Of a stretch of 29,688 nt of DNA, positions 11,101 through 26,100 are shown one piece after another. Made by a program: the position numbers and the translations under genes. The stretch comes from Smittium culicis (taxonomy: Eukaryota; Kickxellomycota; Harpellomycetes; Harpellales; Legeriomycetaceae). Below the pieces are notes generated by a model. The model worked only from the letters and a program-made list of their open reading frames with translations. It was not told the origin of the DNA and made no database searches. The stretch is from the NCBI GenBank assembly GCA_001970855.1, contig LSSN01001862.1, positions 1 to 29,688 on the forward strand, read 5' to 3'. Each line of letters begins with the position of its first letter. The first letter of the stretch is position 1.

Positions 11101-14100
11101 AATGATATAGGCGAAGACAGTCATTTTAATTTGATGTCAATTTTATCGCTAAGAGAATACTTAGCATGGGCAGATTTCATTTCATTAACTGTACCACAAA
11201 TGGATCTAAGCTTTGCTATAGTTCATGGTGGTTGTTTAGTTGTTCTAGATAGCTTAGGGACTCATGGCGCAGTTGGGGGGCTTTCTGCAAATATATTTAA
11301 CTCGATTAAAATCCCAAAATCATCTATTTTAAAATCTTCTAGTATATCAAGAAAGCAAGAAGTAAAGTCATATTTTGTCGAGCAATTAGCAAGATTTTCA
11401 AAAATTTCATTGAATGAGCTTTACAATTGTACTCAATTAATGGGTAGTACTTCTGTAGAAGTTATTAGTTATCTTGAGAAATATCTAGGCATATTAACAT
11501 CTCAATCGGTTATAAATTTGGCCAAAACATATAATATCCACAATTTCAATTTAGGCCAATCTCTAAAATACCAATACGACAATAATGGGTCCGTATCAAG
11601 AACAGGAATAAACCCATTCTACATTGAATTAGATCCAAAAATTTCATGTAACCAAATTAAAAATCATGAATTTTCATTCCAGGCACCTACCAGTTTTGAT
11701 AATTTAGTTAAGCTACTCCGCGGAATGCAGATTAAAAAACCTCTATTGCTTGAGGGTAGTCCAGGCGTTGGAAAGACCACATTGGTCGAAGCCTTATCCA
11801 AACATTGCGGAGTCAAGCTAGAAAGAATAAATTTATCAGATCAAACAGATTTGACTGATCTCTTTGGTACTGACCTTCCAGTGGAGAATGGGAAAATGGG
11901 ACAGTTTGAATGGAGAGATGCGCCATTTTTAAAAGCTATGCAGAACGGGCACTGGGTGTTGCTGGATGAAATAAACTTAGCCACTCAAAGCGTATTAGAA
12001 GGGTTAAACTCATGTCTCGATCATCGTGGAAGTGTTTACATTAGTGAACTTGGTAAGGAGTTTTTCAGACATCCCAATTTTTTCCTATTCGCAGCTCAAA
12101 ATCCCGTTGCTCAAGGTGGTGGTCGTAAAGGACTTCCGAGATCTTTTCTCAGCAGATTTACACAAATTTTTATGGAAGAGCTTGATAGCGATGATATGCA
12201 TATCATATGCTCTTCAAGGTTTAACTCTTCAAACTCTAGATTTAACGACAAGGTTATATCTAAAATATTGCAGTTTAACTCATTAGTCCACCATAAGGTT
12301 GTAGTAGAAAGATCATTTGCGATAAATGGCTCTCCTTGGGAATTTAATCTTCGTGATATATATAGATGGTTAGATATCACCGCACAAGACAGTAACCTCA
12401 ATCACGATAAGTTTAAGCAAATACAGATCGATCATCTATTAGGATTTGTTAAGTTAATATATATAGACAGACTTAGACTCAAGGATGATAAAGTCAAAAT
12501 GTGGAAGCTCGTAAATCAGATATTTAGCGATCTATCGGAAAGTAATTTTAATTGCCATACAATAATGATCGATCAAGAAAAACCTTCCGCTATTATTAGT
12601 GCTGATTTTTTACAAATAGGCACTGCTATAATTAAAAGATCTAACATCATAAATGATTATTCGAATTTTAATGATAGTAGCCCTAAGCTTCACGGAACGC
12701 GAAATTATGATGCTTCTTCAAGTTCAAATAAAATTTCTCTTTTAAACCATGATTTACAAGGGTTATCAAGTCTGATCCACTGTATCAATATGGAGTGGAT
12801 GGCCATAATAGTTGGTCCAAGCGGCGTTGGGAAATCAAGTATGGTGCAATTTTTAGCAAGGACTACAGGAAATAAATTGCAACACTTTTCCATGAATAAC
12901 TCTGTTGATACTTTAGAATTATTAGGCGGATTTGAAAAGATTGATCTGCAAAGACATTGGAATAATTTACTGAATTCAGCAAAAGATCTAGTGTCTATCT
13001 TGTTGTATTTCTTGCTAATCAATTCTAATAAAATGTCGAGCCAAAGTCCGATGAATTTTCTGGAATCTACATCAACTATTGATTACAAGTCTACAAGTAA
13101 TGATTTAATGGATATAGACTCTCTTGATTCTCCTGAACAAAATAACGCACCAAGCCAATTGATAAATGATACTAGTTTTATTGATGTGTCTAAATTTGGA
13201 TCTAAGCTAATTTATGAATCAATCTCCTTATCTGATAAGCTCACACATTCTATAAATAATGCTATTACTAGCGAACAAGATATCAAAAAAGTTTTTAGTA
13301 TTATTGAATGTATTGAAAATGATTTTATTGATGTTTTCTTAGATAAATACTGTAAATTTATTGAGCTAACAAAAAAACTGTCACCAATTTTAGAGCATAC
13401 TAATAGCTTGAACCTTCTTACAAATTTTGCCGACTATACCAAGTCCAGAATTAAATCATTGAAGAGTGAGGCTCAATCATTTTATGACCTGTCAAAAAGT
13501 GGAGTATTAGGAAGGTTTGAATTCGTAGATGGAATTTTAATTGATGCTCTTAAGAATGGACACTGGATACTTATCGATAAAGCTAATTTGTGTAGCCCCT
13601 CAGTGTTGGATAGATTAAACGGATTATTAGAACCCAACGGTGTCCTAACTCTAGGCGAGTGTGGATTAATCAAAGATGAAAATGGAATTGATTGCGTTCG
13701 AACCATCAAAAAGCATAAAAATTTTAGAATAATTTTGACCGTAGATCCAAAATATGGTGAACTGTCTAGAGCAATGAGAAATAGAGGAATTGAAATATTT
13801 ATCTCCCCTCCTGATTTGAGCCTAAATTCGAATTATAAAAGTTCTTTAGAAAATGAAACGCAAAATCTAAAATCTGCTAATTACAATTTAGCTATTACGA
13901 GTAATGTTATTCTCGACAGCCAGCCCGTAAATACTCTGGATGATCATTCTGTTGCTGAAACTACTAGCCAAGCTATTTCTAATGAAGTTCATACTTTATT
14001 ATTGAATCAATTGAAGCACGTTCCTTCAATTTTAGACTTTATACACATTGCTAAGCTTCATAAGCTTTCAGATTTAAACTCTATACTTATGATATTTGCA

Positions 14101-17100
14101 ATTGCTTGTGAAAATGTTGGATGTCGTTCTAGTAGCGTTTTTAATTTTTCTAGCTTTGAAAATATAGCTTCGTCAAAATCACGTGATTTATTAAACTCTC
14201 AATTGGTTATAAGGCGATTTGTTCAGCTGTGTTTACAGGTCGTAGAAAGAGTACAGAGAGGCTCATCAGTAGAATTGGATATTTCAAGATTTAACTTTTA
14301 TGGAAGTAAAGGTCTCGAGATATTAAAAGGATCCAATTTTGACAAAAAACAAGATTCTATGACACAAAACATTAACATCTTAATGGAAAAAGTTGAAACA
14401 TTAAATAAATCGAAAAGGAATATGAAATCTTCCAGCACCTTAAAAAATCAGTTAAATCTCATCTCAGAAGACTTTATAAATCAATTTATTTACCACTATG
14501 GATCAAGTCTTATTCCTTTTACTGGAAACTACTCCACTTTTGAGTCTTTAAGCTCTGTACTTACACTATTCCAATTTTTAGAAGATATCTCTATTTTTCA
14601 CCCAATAGCCATAAAAAATACCTCGTTACCTAAAAATATTATGGATTCCTATACTCAAGATTTGTCAAATTCAACTGAAACTAATACTTCAGTATTAAAA
14701 ACCCAAATCTTGTTTCTAATACTACGTTATTTGCCACTAAATAGCAAATCAATTATCAGCACTCTTTTCACATCAAGCTTACTCAATAAAAATGGCACTA
14801 CAGTTACAGAAAAATTGGGCATTATTTCGGATATATTTGAAAATGCAGATGCTTTAGACCTTATTTTTACAAAAAACTTGAACTTAAGATTATTCTCTTT
14901 AGATTTTTGCAGAGTTGATGTTTCTACCGAGTTTTTGTCTAGCACCCCAATTGATATAAGGCTAGTTCCTGAAGTTGATAGAATGATTCAAAAAAAAATT
15001 AATAGCTTCGAACTTTTATTTGAAGAGTGTTTACAGAATTTACTAAATATACCAGTATCTGAACTAAAAGAGCCTGATAATTACGATTCATCAAACTTGG
15101 TTTCTTCATTTTATTTCTACTCAATTTCCCAGTTAGCTATTGATTTAAACTACAGCTATCCAGATTTGGTTGAGAGTTATATAAAGTCAAAACTTTTTAT
15201 GAAAAAAATTGAAAAAATTGTACTAAGTTCTTTAGATGCTCCTCAATTCCCAATTAATGTCAATGGAATTGATATTGATAATCACAGCGCAAACAAAATA
15301 CTTCACTTACATATGGCATACAAATTCACAGAATCTGAAGGAACTCTAATCACTTTAGAGCAGTTATACCATAAGTGCATGCAATACGTTTTCCCGTTGG
15401 TATATTCCTATCAAAAACTTGTTGAAACTCTAATTAGCTATATAATTAACTCTATTTCTAGCTTCGAATTTAGTAGCTCGGTTTTACCCTATGGTATCTA
15501 TTTTATCAATTCCTCATACATTTTACCAAATGATCGCCAAAAAACTCGTGAGGTAAGAGTATGGGAGAAGTTAATGGTTTTACTTAATAGCAATATTAAA
15601 TTTATTGAACTTCTCTGTGATTGCTTTATTAATTCTCGTCATGATGACCTAGATATTGGAAAAATATCTTTATATGTTGAAAAATTATCTGAGAATTACA
15701 TTAATCTTGTTAACATTTTTAACACGCCAAAGACACACGAACTTTATTTCAATAATTTCTTTTATATTATTAAAAACTGTGAAAATTATGAACAAATATT
15801 GTCAAACTTGTACAGATTTGAAATCAGCAACGCTCTATCATATCAAAATTTTAGTCAAATTTTAAATAATTATGGTGGCATTATTAATTCTCTTAACATC
15901 AGCTTGGATACTAGTAATAATGTTATATCACGAAAAATATGGGAGCTTTATCACCCTCAAACACTCCCTACTTTTGATCTGAAAATTCTAGAAATCAAAT
16001 TTATAAAAATCTTATCAACTTTAAATAATTTCAATTTTTCAAAGTCGCTGAATAATTCTATCAGCCGTGACCTAGATTACTCGTCAGTAATTCGTGATAC
16101 TGACATTATCATCCAAGCTATTGCTACTTTGTACACAGCTTCAAAGAGGCATATTTCGACGCGTTCCCGTAAAGAAGATCTTGAAAAACTATTTTTGAAG
16201 CTTTCAAGTATCGCTTCATCATTAGGAAACGTTTATAATGTTAAAGGATTAGCTTTTTCTAAAACTAATCCCAATGTTGCCATAGAATCGCAATCTATTC
16301 ATCCACCATCAATTCTAGATCCTAAATTCGACCAATTCAATAACGAGCAAGAAACGCTTGAAAATAAAAATTCCATGATTTTAAATTCTGTGGGATTTAA
16401 ATTTGTGTTGTTTAACCCTGTACCCCTAATTGACTTTTCTGATACAATTAACCAAAAGAAAAGTTTGTTACATTATTCTAGCTCTGCATCTATACTTCCT
16501 AAAATCGAGGATTTAGGTTTAGATCTAAGTTATGATAATTTGCAAACAATTAAGCTTTTTGCAAATAAGCTTCAATGCTTAATAAAAAACCACCACTTAT
16601 CTTTATCTGAAATTTCAAAAATTATGTACCCCAAAATCTTCTATTGCCCTATGAGCTCTATTAAGGATAACTCTGAATTATTCAGTCCAACGGTCAAATT
16701 TACTTCTGGTAATAATTCTTTTTATATGGATATTGTTAAAGAGCCCATATTCAACCAGGCCGTTGAGCTATCATCGCAAATCAGATTAAGCTGGATTGTT
16801 GATATCATTGATGATATTTTATACAACAACATCAACATTTCGGACCTTAGTACTGCTGATCTAGAATATCTTAAATCAGAAATGCTTTCATTATCTAATC
16901 TTGAATCAGAATTGACCTATTTCTATAACTCTGATATCCTTTCGCCGTTTGAAGATATACCAAGCTCGCATATGATTGGGAACTTATTTAATATCATTAA
17001 AGACGCTCATATTAGCTCTAATTCTTTAATAATATCGTCTAAACACACTGACTCTTTTATATCGCCATCGCATTCTACTCTTAACCAATTATTCACTAGT

Positions 17101-20100
17101 AACTCAAATATTTTTGTAGATTGGAACTGGCCAATACCTTCGAACGATATAAATTTAATCGACTCATCAGTTTATACACAATCTTTGTTTTATTTTGTCC
17201 ACTTACTTCAAGAGACCCCTATATGTGCTTTCCCAGATGTTAGAGAGCTTGCCACATCTTTTTATTCAAGAATGATATCTAAACCGAATTCTATTAGTTT
17301 ATTAAATACTATATTAGAATCTGATAATAATTCTGATAGCCCCATAGCTTCAAAACCCACATTTTCTTACCATTCGTTTGACGACCTTAAGCTAAAGCAT
17401 AAAATTGAATCAGTCTCTAAAAATGTAACAAGTTTCATTAATGGGTTTTTCAGAGTCTTTTCATTTTTACTTGATAACAAATTAGCCAATGTAAATACCG
17501 TCAATCACCTAAACGGAGAATCCGACGAAAATCAAAAAAACTTGGAATTTATCATATCGAAACAAAAGCTTACAACCCTAGTAACTTGCCTACTTCATAT
17601 TTTACGCGTTTTTTCATCAACCTCTGATACTATTTTATCACAGCTATATCTATGTACTATATCAATTAATAATGTTAAAGATATATGTAACGATATCCAC
17701 AATCATACCAACCTGGGATCATTGAGCCTTTCAAATGTTGAAGCATTGAACGATAAGAACAAAAGTATTCATTTTGTGAGAAAACTTTTTTTCATTGACT
17801 CAATTTCTTCATTAAGTAGCGCTATTAAAATCTTGGAAAAGGTGCCTTTTAATAAAACTGATTCGCCTGATCTAGATGTGATGATATCTAAATGTGAATT
17901 TATGACACTTAAAGCTTTGATTACATTGAACATATCAACTCTTTTAGCTCAATTCCCCTTTCAACCTGTAGATCCAGCATCAAAAGTTCACGATCTAATA
18001 AGCTTAAATGATATTTCTATGCATGAGTCTAATATTAAAAGTATTACGAATGACCTATTTAATAAGATAACAAACTATAACCAAAACTCTCATATTCGGT
18101 CAATCCTTGAAACTGAATTAGAATCTCAAGTAATAGAATATAGAAACCTTGAAGGTCTTTCTGTTTATAGGTCAAAGTATGATAAATCGACTAATAACAT
18201 TTATTCTTCTAGCAACGAAAATAACCAAAACGATGTTGTTAAAGGTGAAAATTATAAAAGCTTCAATGATCTTTGGTTCGATTTTAAGAAGTTAATAGAA
18301 GGATTATTAGATACCAACAGAATAGAAAAACTTTTGAGCGAACTTTCGTTCGTTTATGAAATTGCAGATAATTCTTTAAATAATTTCGAATCAAATCTAT
18401 TATCGGCTTATAATAAATTCAATCAAGTTAAGGAGTATATTGACAATTTAGATCAGGGGCTATTTAAAGCTCTGAATAACATTCAATTAAAATCAGAGCT
18501 AGATTTCAAAGATATCATATGTTTATGGTCAAACCAAGTGAATAATATCAGAGTATGTTTAAAAAAGATCATTTGCGTATCTGACCCATACATAATATTT
18601 TCTAGCCCAATTTCTAAAACAATGACACGGTTACTATCTAAAGAAATGGTAGAATTTCCCATTGACTTGAATAAATACAAAAGTAACCAGAAAACTCATT
18701 TGATAAATGATCAAGATTTTGGAATTAGAAAATTATCTCAAAATTTTGCAAGTATGGAGTTTCTATTTAATAATCAAACTTTTTTGGACATTAAAAACTC
18801 TTTAAAGTTATCCTCTTCTCAATATAATTCGTTTTTGGATTTGCTTCAAAAAAACAAAAATCTAGCTTCAACTAATTGCGATTTAGGTCTTGATGGTAGT
18901 GAAAGTCCTCTTTATCTAAGATTCTTACTTAATTTGCTAAAGCGTATATCTTTATCTTTGATAAATTCTCAAATCTTGAATAGTTCATTAGTTGGCTGCA
19001 TTAATCAAATCTTTAATGAAGTTTGCTACATTTCTCAGAGACTAGAGACACTATTAAAAAAACAGAAAGAGGAATTAGGAAGTTCTTTTAAAATGAAACC
19101 TAGTAAAAAATTCAGCTCTATTGAAAACTCCAAAGATATCTCAGATGATGCCAGGAAGTTAAAAGAAATTGAAGAATGGTTTCCAAGTTATGAAAACGAA
19201 TTTGAATTGCCTTCAGATATTGATTTATTAAACGAGGATCTATCAAATAGTAACGATATTGAAAGCGAGCATTTATTAGATAACATTTCGAGCGCATCTA
19301 TTCCTTCTCTTGATGAAGATTTACTAGAAGATATGTTTAATATTCATAACTGGATTTTCGATAATTACGATTTAGACAGCAATCTCCCAATAAGATCATT
19401 CAATGACTCATTACTACGTAACATATATAAGTCGAGAAAAGTTGTAGATTTTGAATTCAGCTCAGATAAAATGAACCATTTAGATATTCCAAATTACATT
19501 GATATTAATGAGTTAAAGACTTATTTTGAAGACTTTAGTTCTGGTATATCCATCCCTGTTCTTAGTTCATCCTTAAATTCAGAACTTGAATCAAGATCGT
19601 TGTTATATACTCATCTATTAGAAGATAGTTACAAAATTTCTTCAGACTTAGGAGGTAAGTTATATTCACTTTCCGAAAATTCTAGAAACATTAGATTTTC
19701 GGAAGAAAAAAACTACCGATCTTTGCAATCAGTCAGATTTGGTAAACACGTTGACGAGTATTTGAGCTCCTCTCACGCACTATTACTGTCAAATTATATT
19801 AATAGCTCGTTTAATTCACCCATTGAGTTTAACATAACGCGTAAAAGTGCTCAAAATTCAAATATTGAAAATAAAGTCAGAAGCACTCCAACTATTTTCG
19901 ATTTTAAAGACTCTTCTCAAAACTTTGATGATATTCAGACCTCTCTAAAAAATAATTTGATATACAATGCCCGAAATCCTCTGTCTTCTTTGATAAAACT
20001 GCAAACTGATAAAATAAGACTATACGATTTTTACCATCATAGTAATAAGCAAGAGGCACAACTCTTAAACTCAACAGTATCTCCTCTTCTCTTTAGAGTT

Positions 20101-23100
20101 GAGCAATTATTAGAAGAATATAGTGACCACTCTGTTTTATTGCAAATAAAATCAATATGTGTAAAAATTATGAGTTTATCTATTTCTACCCCAATCGCTA
20201 AATTACTTACTGGTATTGAATCTCTATTAACTAGATCTTTAGACTGGGAGAATTATAATAGCTGCAAAGAAACTTCAATACAAAGCCAGCTTGATATTAT
20301 TATCAGTCAGATAATAAAATGGAGGCAATTGGAGCTTTATTCTTGGCCTTTGTTAATACAAATAGAAGAGTCGAATAGACGAAAAGAATCATATAAATAT
20401 TGGTTCGAAATTTATTCAATTATTGTAAAAGATAATAAGTTCTTTGAAAGCTATTCTCAGTTATCTGAAACATCTTTACGCTCATCCGTAAGTGAAGAAC
20501 TCAAGGATATTGTTCAATTATTTGAGAAACCAGATCCTAAAGAAATTTCAAATATTGTTGAGGTTGCAGATCGATTTTTACAAACTTGTTCAGTCGGTGA
20601 GTTCCACTCAAGATTACAAATTTTAAAAGATCATTTAAAGCATCGAAAAGTACAGTTTAATTTATTTATTGATTCAATTTCGGGTTGTGTGACTGAAAAA
20701 TATTCATCTCTAAGCTCCGCTGAAAATACTAAAAATGTACTCAATTTTAATATGTACAGAAGTGATACTATATCAATAACTTTAGAAAAAACAATATCTT
20801 ATTTCGATCAGTTTTCTCAATCAATTAAAAGCGAAATTGATCAATTTAAAGATTCGATAAGCAAAGAACTAGCTGAGTTTGTAAAAATATCTAGTTTTAG
20901 TGATGTGAATCCTATTTCTCTAAAAAATAGCGCTAAAAATACCCATAGCCATTTGTCAAAATGCCTTCGTAAATGGAGAGATTATTTGCTTACTCCATCT
21001 AATTCTATAATCGAAAAATTTATCAAAACTAACTCCATAGTTACCTCTGTTTTTTCTATTAACGATAGATTTTTTACAAGCACCAATTCGAACCATAAAA
21101 ATGGTGCGTCAGAAAGAATGTATAAGCATTCACTATCAGGAGCTAGCAACGTATGCTTTAATTCTTGTTTGAATTGCCATAACTTTTCACAAGCAAATAA
21201 TATCAAGATCGATTTAAAAAAAATTAATAAACTTGAAAAAATTGGTGTTAATTTAAGTGATTTATACTATGCTCTTGGTTTTACTAAACATAATAATTCT
21301 TTGGAGCAACATATGCTTAGTAGTATAGACAAAAACCCCAACGGCTCGAATATTTCCAAGATTAATCAGTTCAATGCCGTATTATCCTATTTGAATAAAT
21401 ATTGGAACATTAACAAATGGACTGTTAGTGTTAATGCAACTTTATTCAAGGATGACATTGGTTCGCAATTTTCTGGCAATTTTGAACTTCCAAAAAACTT
21501 AGAACTTTTTGAGAACAAAGTATTATCACTTTCACCGAATGCTTCCAATCTAATACAATTTGTCGAGTTTTATAAATGGTTTACTGCAAGAAATAACAAG
21601 TTAATACATTCTTCAAGCTCTTCCAACTATATCAGGAATTTTTGGCAAACTCCTTTCCCTAGCCCGGTTACAGTTTCTTCTATAGTTTCTCCGAACAATT
21701 TGCAAAAATTCCTATCCTCCTGCATTTTTAATGCCATTAATGTAAATTATAATGATACATCCTCCAAATTAAACTTCATCTCTCAGAAAATCTATATCGT
21801 CGACGAATTAGAAGCTTATATAGTTTCATTATCTGAGCAGATCAGCCATTTTCAAACTCTATCAACACCCGCAGAATTATTAAATAAAGCTGAGAATATA
21901 TTAACTGAGGCACAGATGAAAACATCAAATAACGAGATATCTCTTAAAAAAGAAGCTATTTCTTCTTGCACTCATTCTAATAGCAAATCTACTTCTAAGC
22001 ATATAAAAAAGATCAAAGGAACAATTAAAGTTGGGCAGAGCAACGATTTTGAGTCTACAAATAATCAACAAGCTGACGATTCCGATGTTCCTACTAAATT
22101 TGAGGCCATGGAAATCCAAAACAAAGCCATAAAATCTTTTTGGTCTCAGCAAAAGCAACTAAGGCAAAAGCTAGTAGTTGAAACAATTAAACAGCTAAGA
22201 CGTTTAGGCCTTAACCCTAACACTAAAATAGAATCGCTCTCTTTATCAAAGGATAACAGCCATCTTTCATTTGATCTTTCTAGTGAAATCAAAGACACAG
22301 CTCTCTTAGAAGTTGATAATTTTGCAAAGTCTATTCATTTACTAATTAATAGTAATGATAAATTTGTTTTAGATGGTACTCATGCCTCTTTGGTACTGCT
22401 AAATCAATTAGACATCGAATACTACGAACAGTTAACATTTGTAAACCAAGCTTTCAGGTATGGTTACTATTTAGACTCAAGTAAACAATCTGTAGAAAGT
22501 TTGAATGGTAGATCAGAAATTATCCAACAACAAGTTGATCGACTATTTGGATTATTATTAAGCTGGAATCGTAAAATTAAAAAAGAACGAAAAACTACTA
22601 AGAAACTTCTTGATAGCATGACTGATATTAACCAGCTATTATCCATTTTTACAGGTGTGGTTGGGCTTAAATCTGATTTTATTGGATATAAAAAACACAG
22701 TGTAAATAGACACCTTCCTTCCATTCCTCCTAAATATCTAAATGACAAAGCTATTAGTTCAGATTTTGAATCTAAAAAGATTTTAATTGACTCGATTATA
22801 AATAATTTGATACAGCTAATTACTACACTAAAATCAACTTTGGATTCCAAGCTAAAATTAAATGCTTCAAAAAGTAAAGAAATAAATGATTCGAGTCCAT
22901 CTCTTAATCAAGACTTCCAAAATCTATCTCTGAATAAAAGTAATTTAGATGGTATACTATATGTTAATTTGAGCGATTCTGATATAAATTATGCAATTTC
23001 ATCATTAACTGACCTACTAGCTTGCTCAAAAAATATTCAGCATTCTGCAAGTTCACTTTATTTCAGGTTATCTACACAATGTAAACTTGCAAAAATATCA

Positions 23101-26100
23101 CCATCATCAGGCTTTGCACTATTGATTAGTAAATTCTCATCAAATATTTTTAATCCTAATGCCATATCTAATATTACCAATTATGGTATATCTTCATTGC
23201 TTATAAACTGGGAAAACTATTTTTCCACTTTGCATGCAACTGTTAAGAGCGTATTCGATCAATCACCTCAACTTAAAGAATTAATTCTATCTTTCCTTGG
23301 AAAATTTTTATCTGACTGCTCAGATGACCATTTTGGAAATAGTTCAAGTGATTTCAGTCTTAATGTTAAATATCTCCAACCAAGCTTCGACGGGTATCCG
23401 GAAATCTCCCAAGAGCTTTGTGCAGCTAATTTTGCCTCATTACAAACAGAATTAAATATTTATAAGATAATAGGCTTAATCTCTGACCTTGGAAATGCTG
23501 TAACTGTTTCGCTTCAGCATATTTTTAAAGTTTTTGAAAAATATAACCCCAAAACAACTGCTTTCACTTCATACTCTGAACATTTTTCATTTAACTTGGA
23601 TGGTAAATCCGAACCTATTTGCAATAAATCTTCTTTGGATGATGACAATAAAGAAGATCTAGATCAATATAATCTTCACTCTGACGAAATTAAAACAAGA
23701 GCAGAATATTTTGATAGCCTTTATAAATCCACAAATATTTCACAGATATCTAATCTAATTCTCAATATTTCTAATCATATTGGAGCTACTTTTATTTCTC
23801 TTCTTAGTAGCGATGCTAATTCTGATAGCTCCACAATTGAGGCTTATTATTATTTAGAATTTTTGATTTCCAAAAGAGTAGAGCCATTGATTAAACAATA
23901 CTACACTTATATTCAGCACATATTCAATGCACTTACTCAACAGCATTACCAATTCACCAAATGTGGAAGGATATTCTCACAATTAATTACTTCAATTTTC
24001 AATAGAGGTTTAGCTTCGCACGATGCTCTTATAAACCACCAAAACATTGGTCAAAGCGAAGAAGATACAAATGATAGCTCAGAAGATAATAGAAACAAAG
24101 AGTTTGATACCACTGACGCTTCTGGAATGGGCGAGGGTTCAACAGAAGGCGCAAAGAATGTTTCAAACGAGATAGAAAATGAAGATCAGGTTTTAGGTGC
24201 AAATCAAAAAGACAAAGATGAAGAAAATCCAGATAAAAGTGATAAGCCTGCGCCTAGAAATGAAGATTCTGTCGAAATGGATGCCGATTTTGATGGAGAA
24301 ATAGGAGAAGCTGACTTAGAAGAAGATGATTCAGATATCGAAAACGATAATTCAGACAACGAAGTTATGGATGAACAGCTTGGTAATGTCGACTTAACTG
24401 ATCCCACTGCCGTAGATGAAAAAATGTGGAATGATGAAGATGATAGTAAACCCGATGATTCAAGTAAGTCCAACGCTGCTGAAAAGCAATTATCTGGATC
24501 TGCTGAAAAGGGAAATAATGATCAAGATATGGTTGCTAAAGAAGATGATGAACCGCCAAATGATTCAAAATCTGATGATAGTCAAAATCAATCTAAGACT
24601 GAAACTAAAAACGATCCCGAAAACAAATCTGAAAATGATCAAGCACATGAAGAAGACCGTGATAATCATTTTGACGAAGATAGCCAGGGTGAAGACGAAA
24701 ATGAAAATCCACCTTCTACCGATCCTAACGGATTGGGAGCAAGCCTTCCTATTGCAGATGTTGAAAATGAGCTAAATGATCAGATGGACATTCCTGATGA
24801 TTTGAATCTAGATAACGAAAAAAATTCTATGGAAGATGAACATGATATGGATTATGAAGACGAATCTCTAATTTCTGATCCTCTTGATAAGCCAAAAGAC
24901 CAGAAATCCAACAAAAACAATGTTGAAAATGATCAAAGTGAAAACGAAAATGAAGCTAATCAAGATGCTATCGATGAAAACCAAGATGGTGACTTAGATG
25001 AAGATAAATCTAATCAAAATCCTGATATTCATAATGATCAGAACTCAGATGAATTAGCTGACGAAAATTCAATGGACATTGATGAACCTGAAAAAGATAA
25101 CAAAAATGTTGAAGATCCAACCGAAATCGCTGATGAAAATCCCAAAGATCAAAATAGCACTGATGATTTGGACCAAAAAATTCAAACAGATGACATCTCT
25201 TTAGATAATAATAACGAAGATGTCTCTGAAAATGATGAGTCCGAAAATAAAGAATCTCGACCTTTGAATGAAACTGGCCAAAAAGATCAATCTGAAGTAT
25301 TTGGCTCTGGCACAGATTCCGGAAATAACGATAACTCTGATCTTACAAACAACGACAAAAATTGTTCAAACACTTCAAACACAAACATTGATGAAAACAA
25401 AAATATCCAAAATGATAATAATTTAAACCAAACGGATATTAGCGAATCAAATTCAAACACTGATGGCCAAAGCTCAATGGATAATAATAATAATAGCAAT
25501 TTATCAGATAATCAAAAGTTTAACCCCATGACAAGCGATAGAGCAAAAAATTCCAGCACCGAAAATCAAGATTCTAATAAAAACTCTAATAAAAAAACTC
25601 TTGAAAACGAGTTATCTCAACGAAATAACCCTCTTCGTTCTTTAGACGATAGTATGAAGAACTGGGAACAAAAACTAAATCTAATCGAAAGAGAAATTGA
25701 ATCTCTTGGCTCTGAAAGTAATGATACTGATAAAAACTCGAGCAGTATGGAAATAAATGACACCGATCTTCAATATCAACACGTTGGAGAGGATGAGGCT
25801 CATCATACTAGTGCAATGGCCGACACTGAAGAAGAAGTTATTAAAAATCAGCTTAGCTCAATTAACCCAGATAATGATACAAAAAATATAGATGACAACT
25901 CTAACATATCTAATCCAGACCCAAGAGACCCGTCAACAGAATCGTCAAACATACCTAATACAATAAGCTCTAATAGCCAAGAAGATGATATCCCTGATCC
26001 TATGGATACTGATAACCTAGAAGTACCATTGGATGGCAACAACGCATCTAAGCTATCTAAGTTGCACGACATCATTAAAGAGCTCTCTAATCATAACCAA

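Noticed and set aside
22467..22850. 127-codon minus-strand open frame inside MDN1
   Set aside because: It lies wholly opposite conserved linker coding sequence, has no recognisable domain, and is a by-product of the codon bias.
24416..24775. 119-codon + strand open frame in another frame of the acidic region, and the minus-strand Ser/Leu-rich open frames there
   Set aside because: GAT/GAA/AAT-rich codons leave alternative frames open; the predicted peptides are low-complexity Met/Ile/Lys or Ser/Leu runs.
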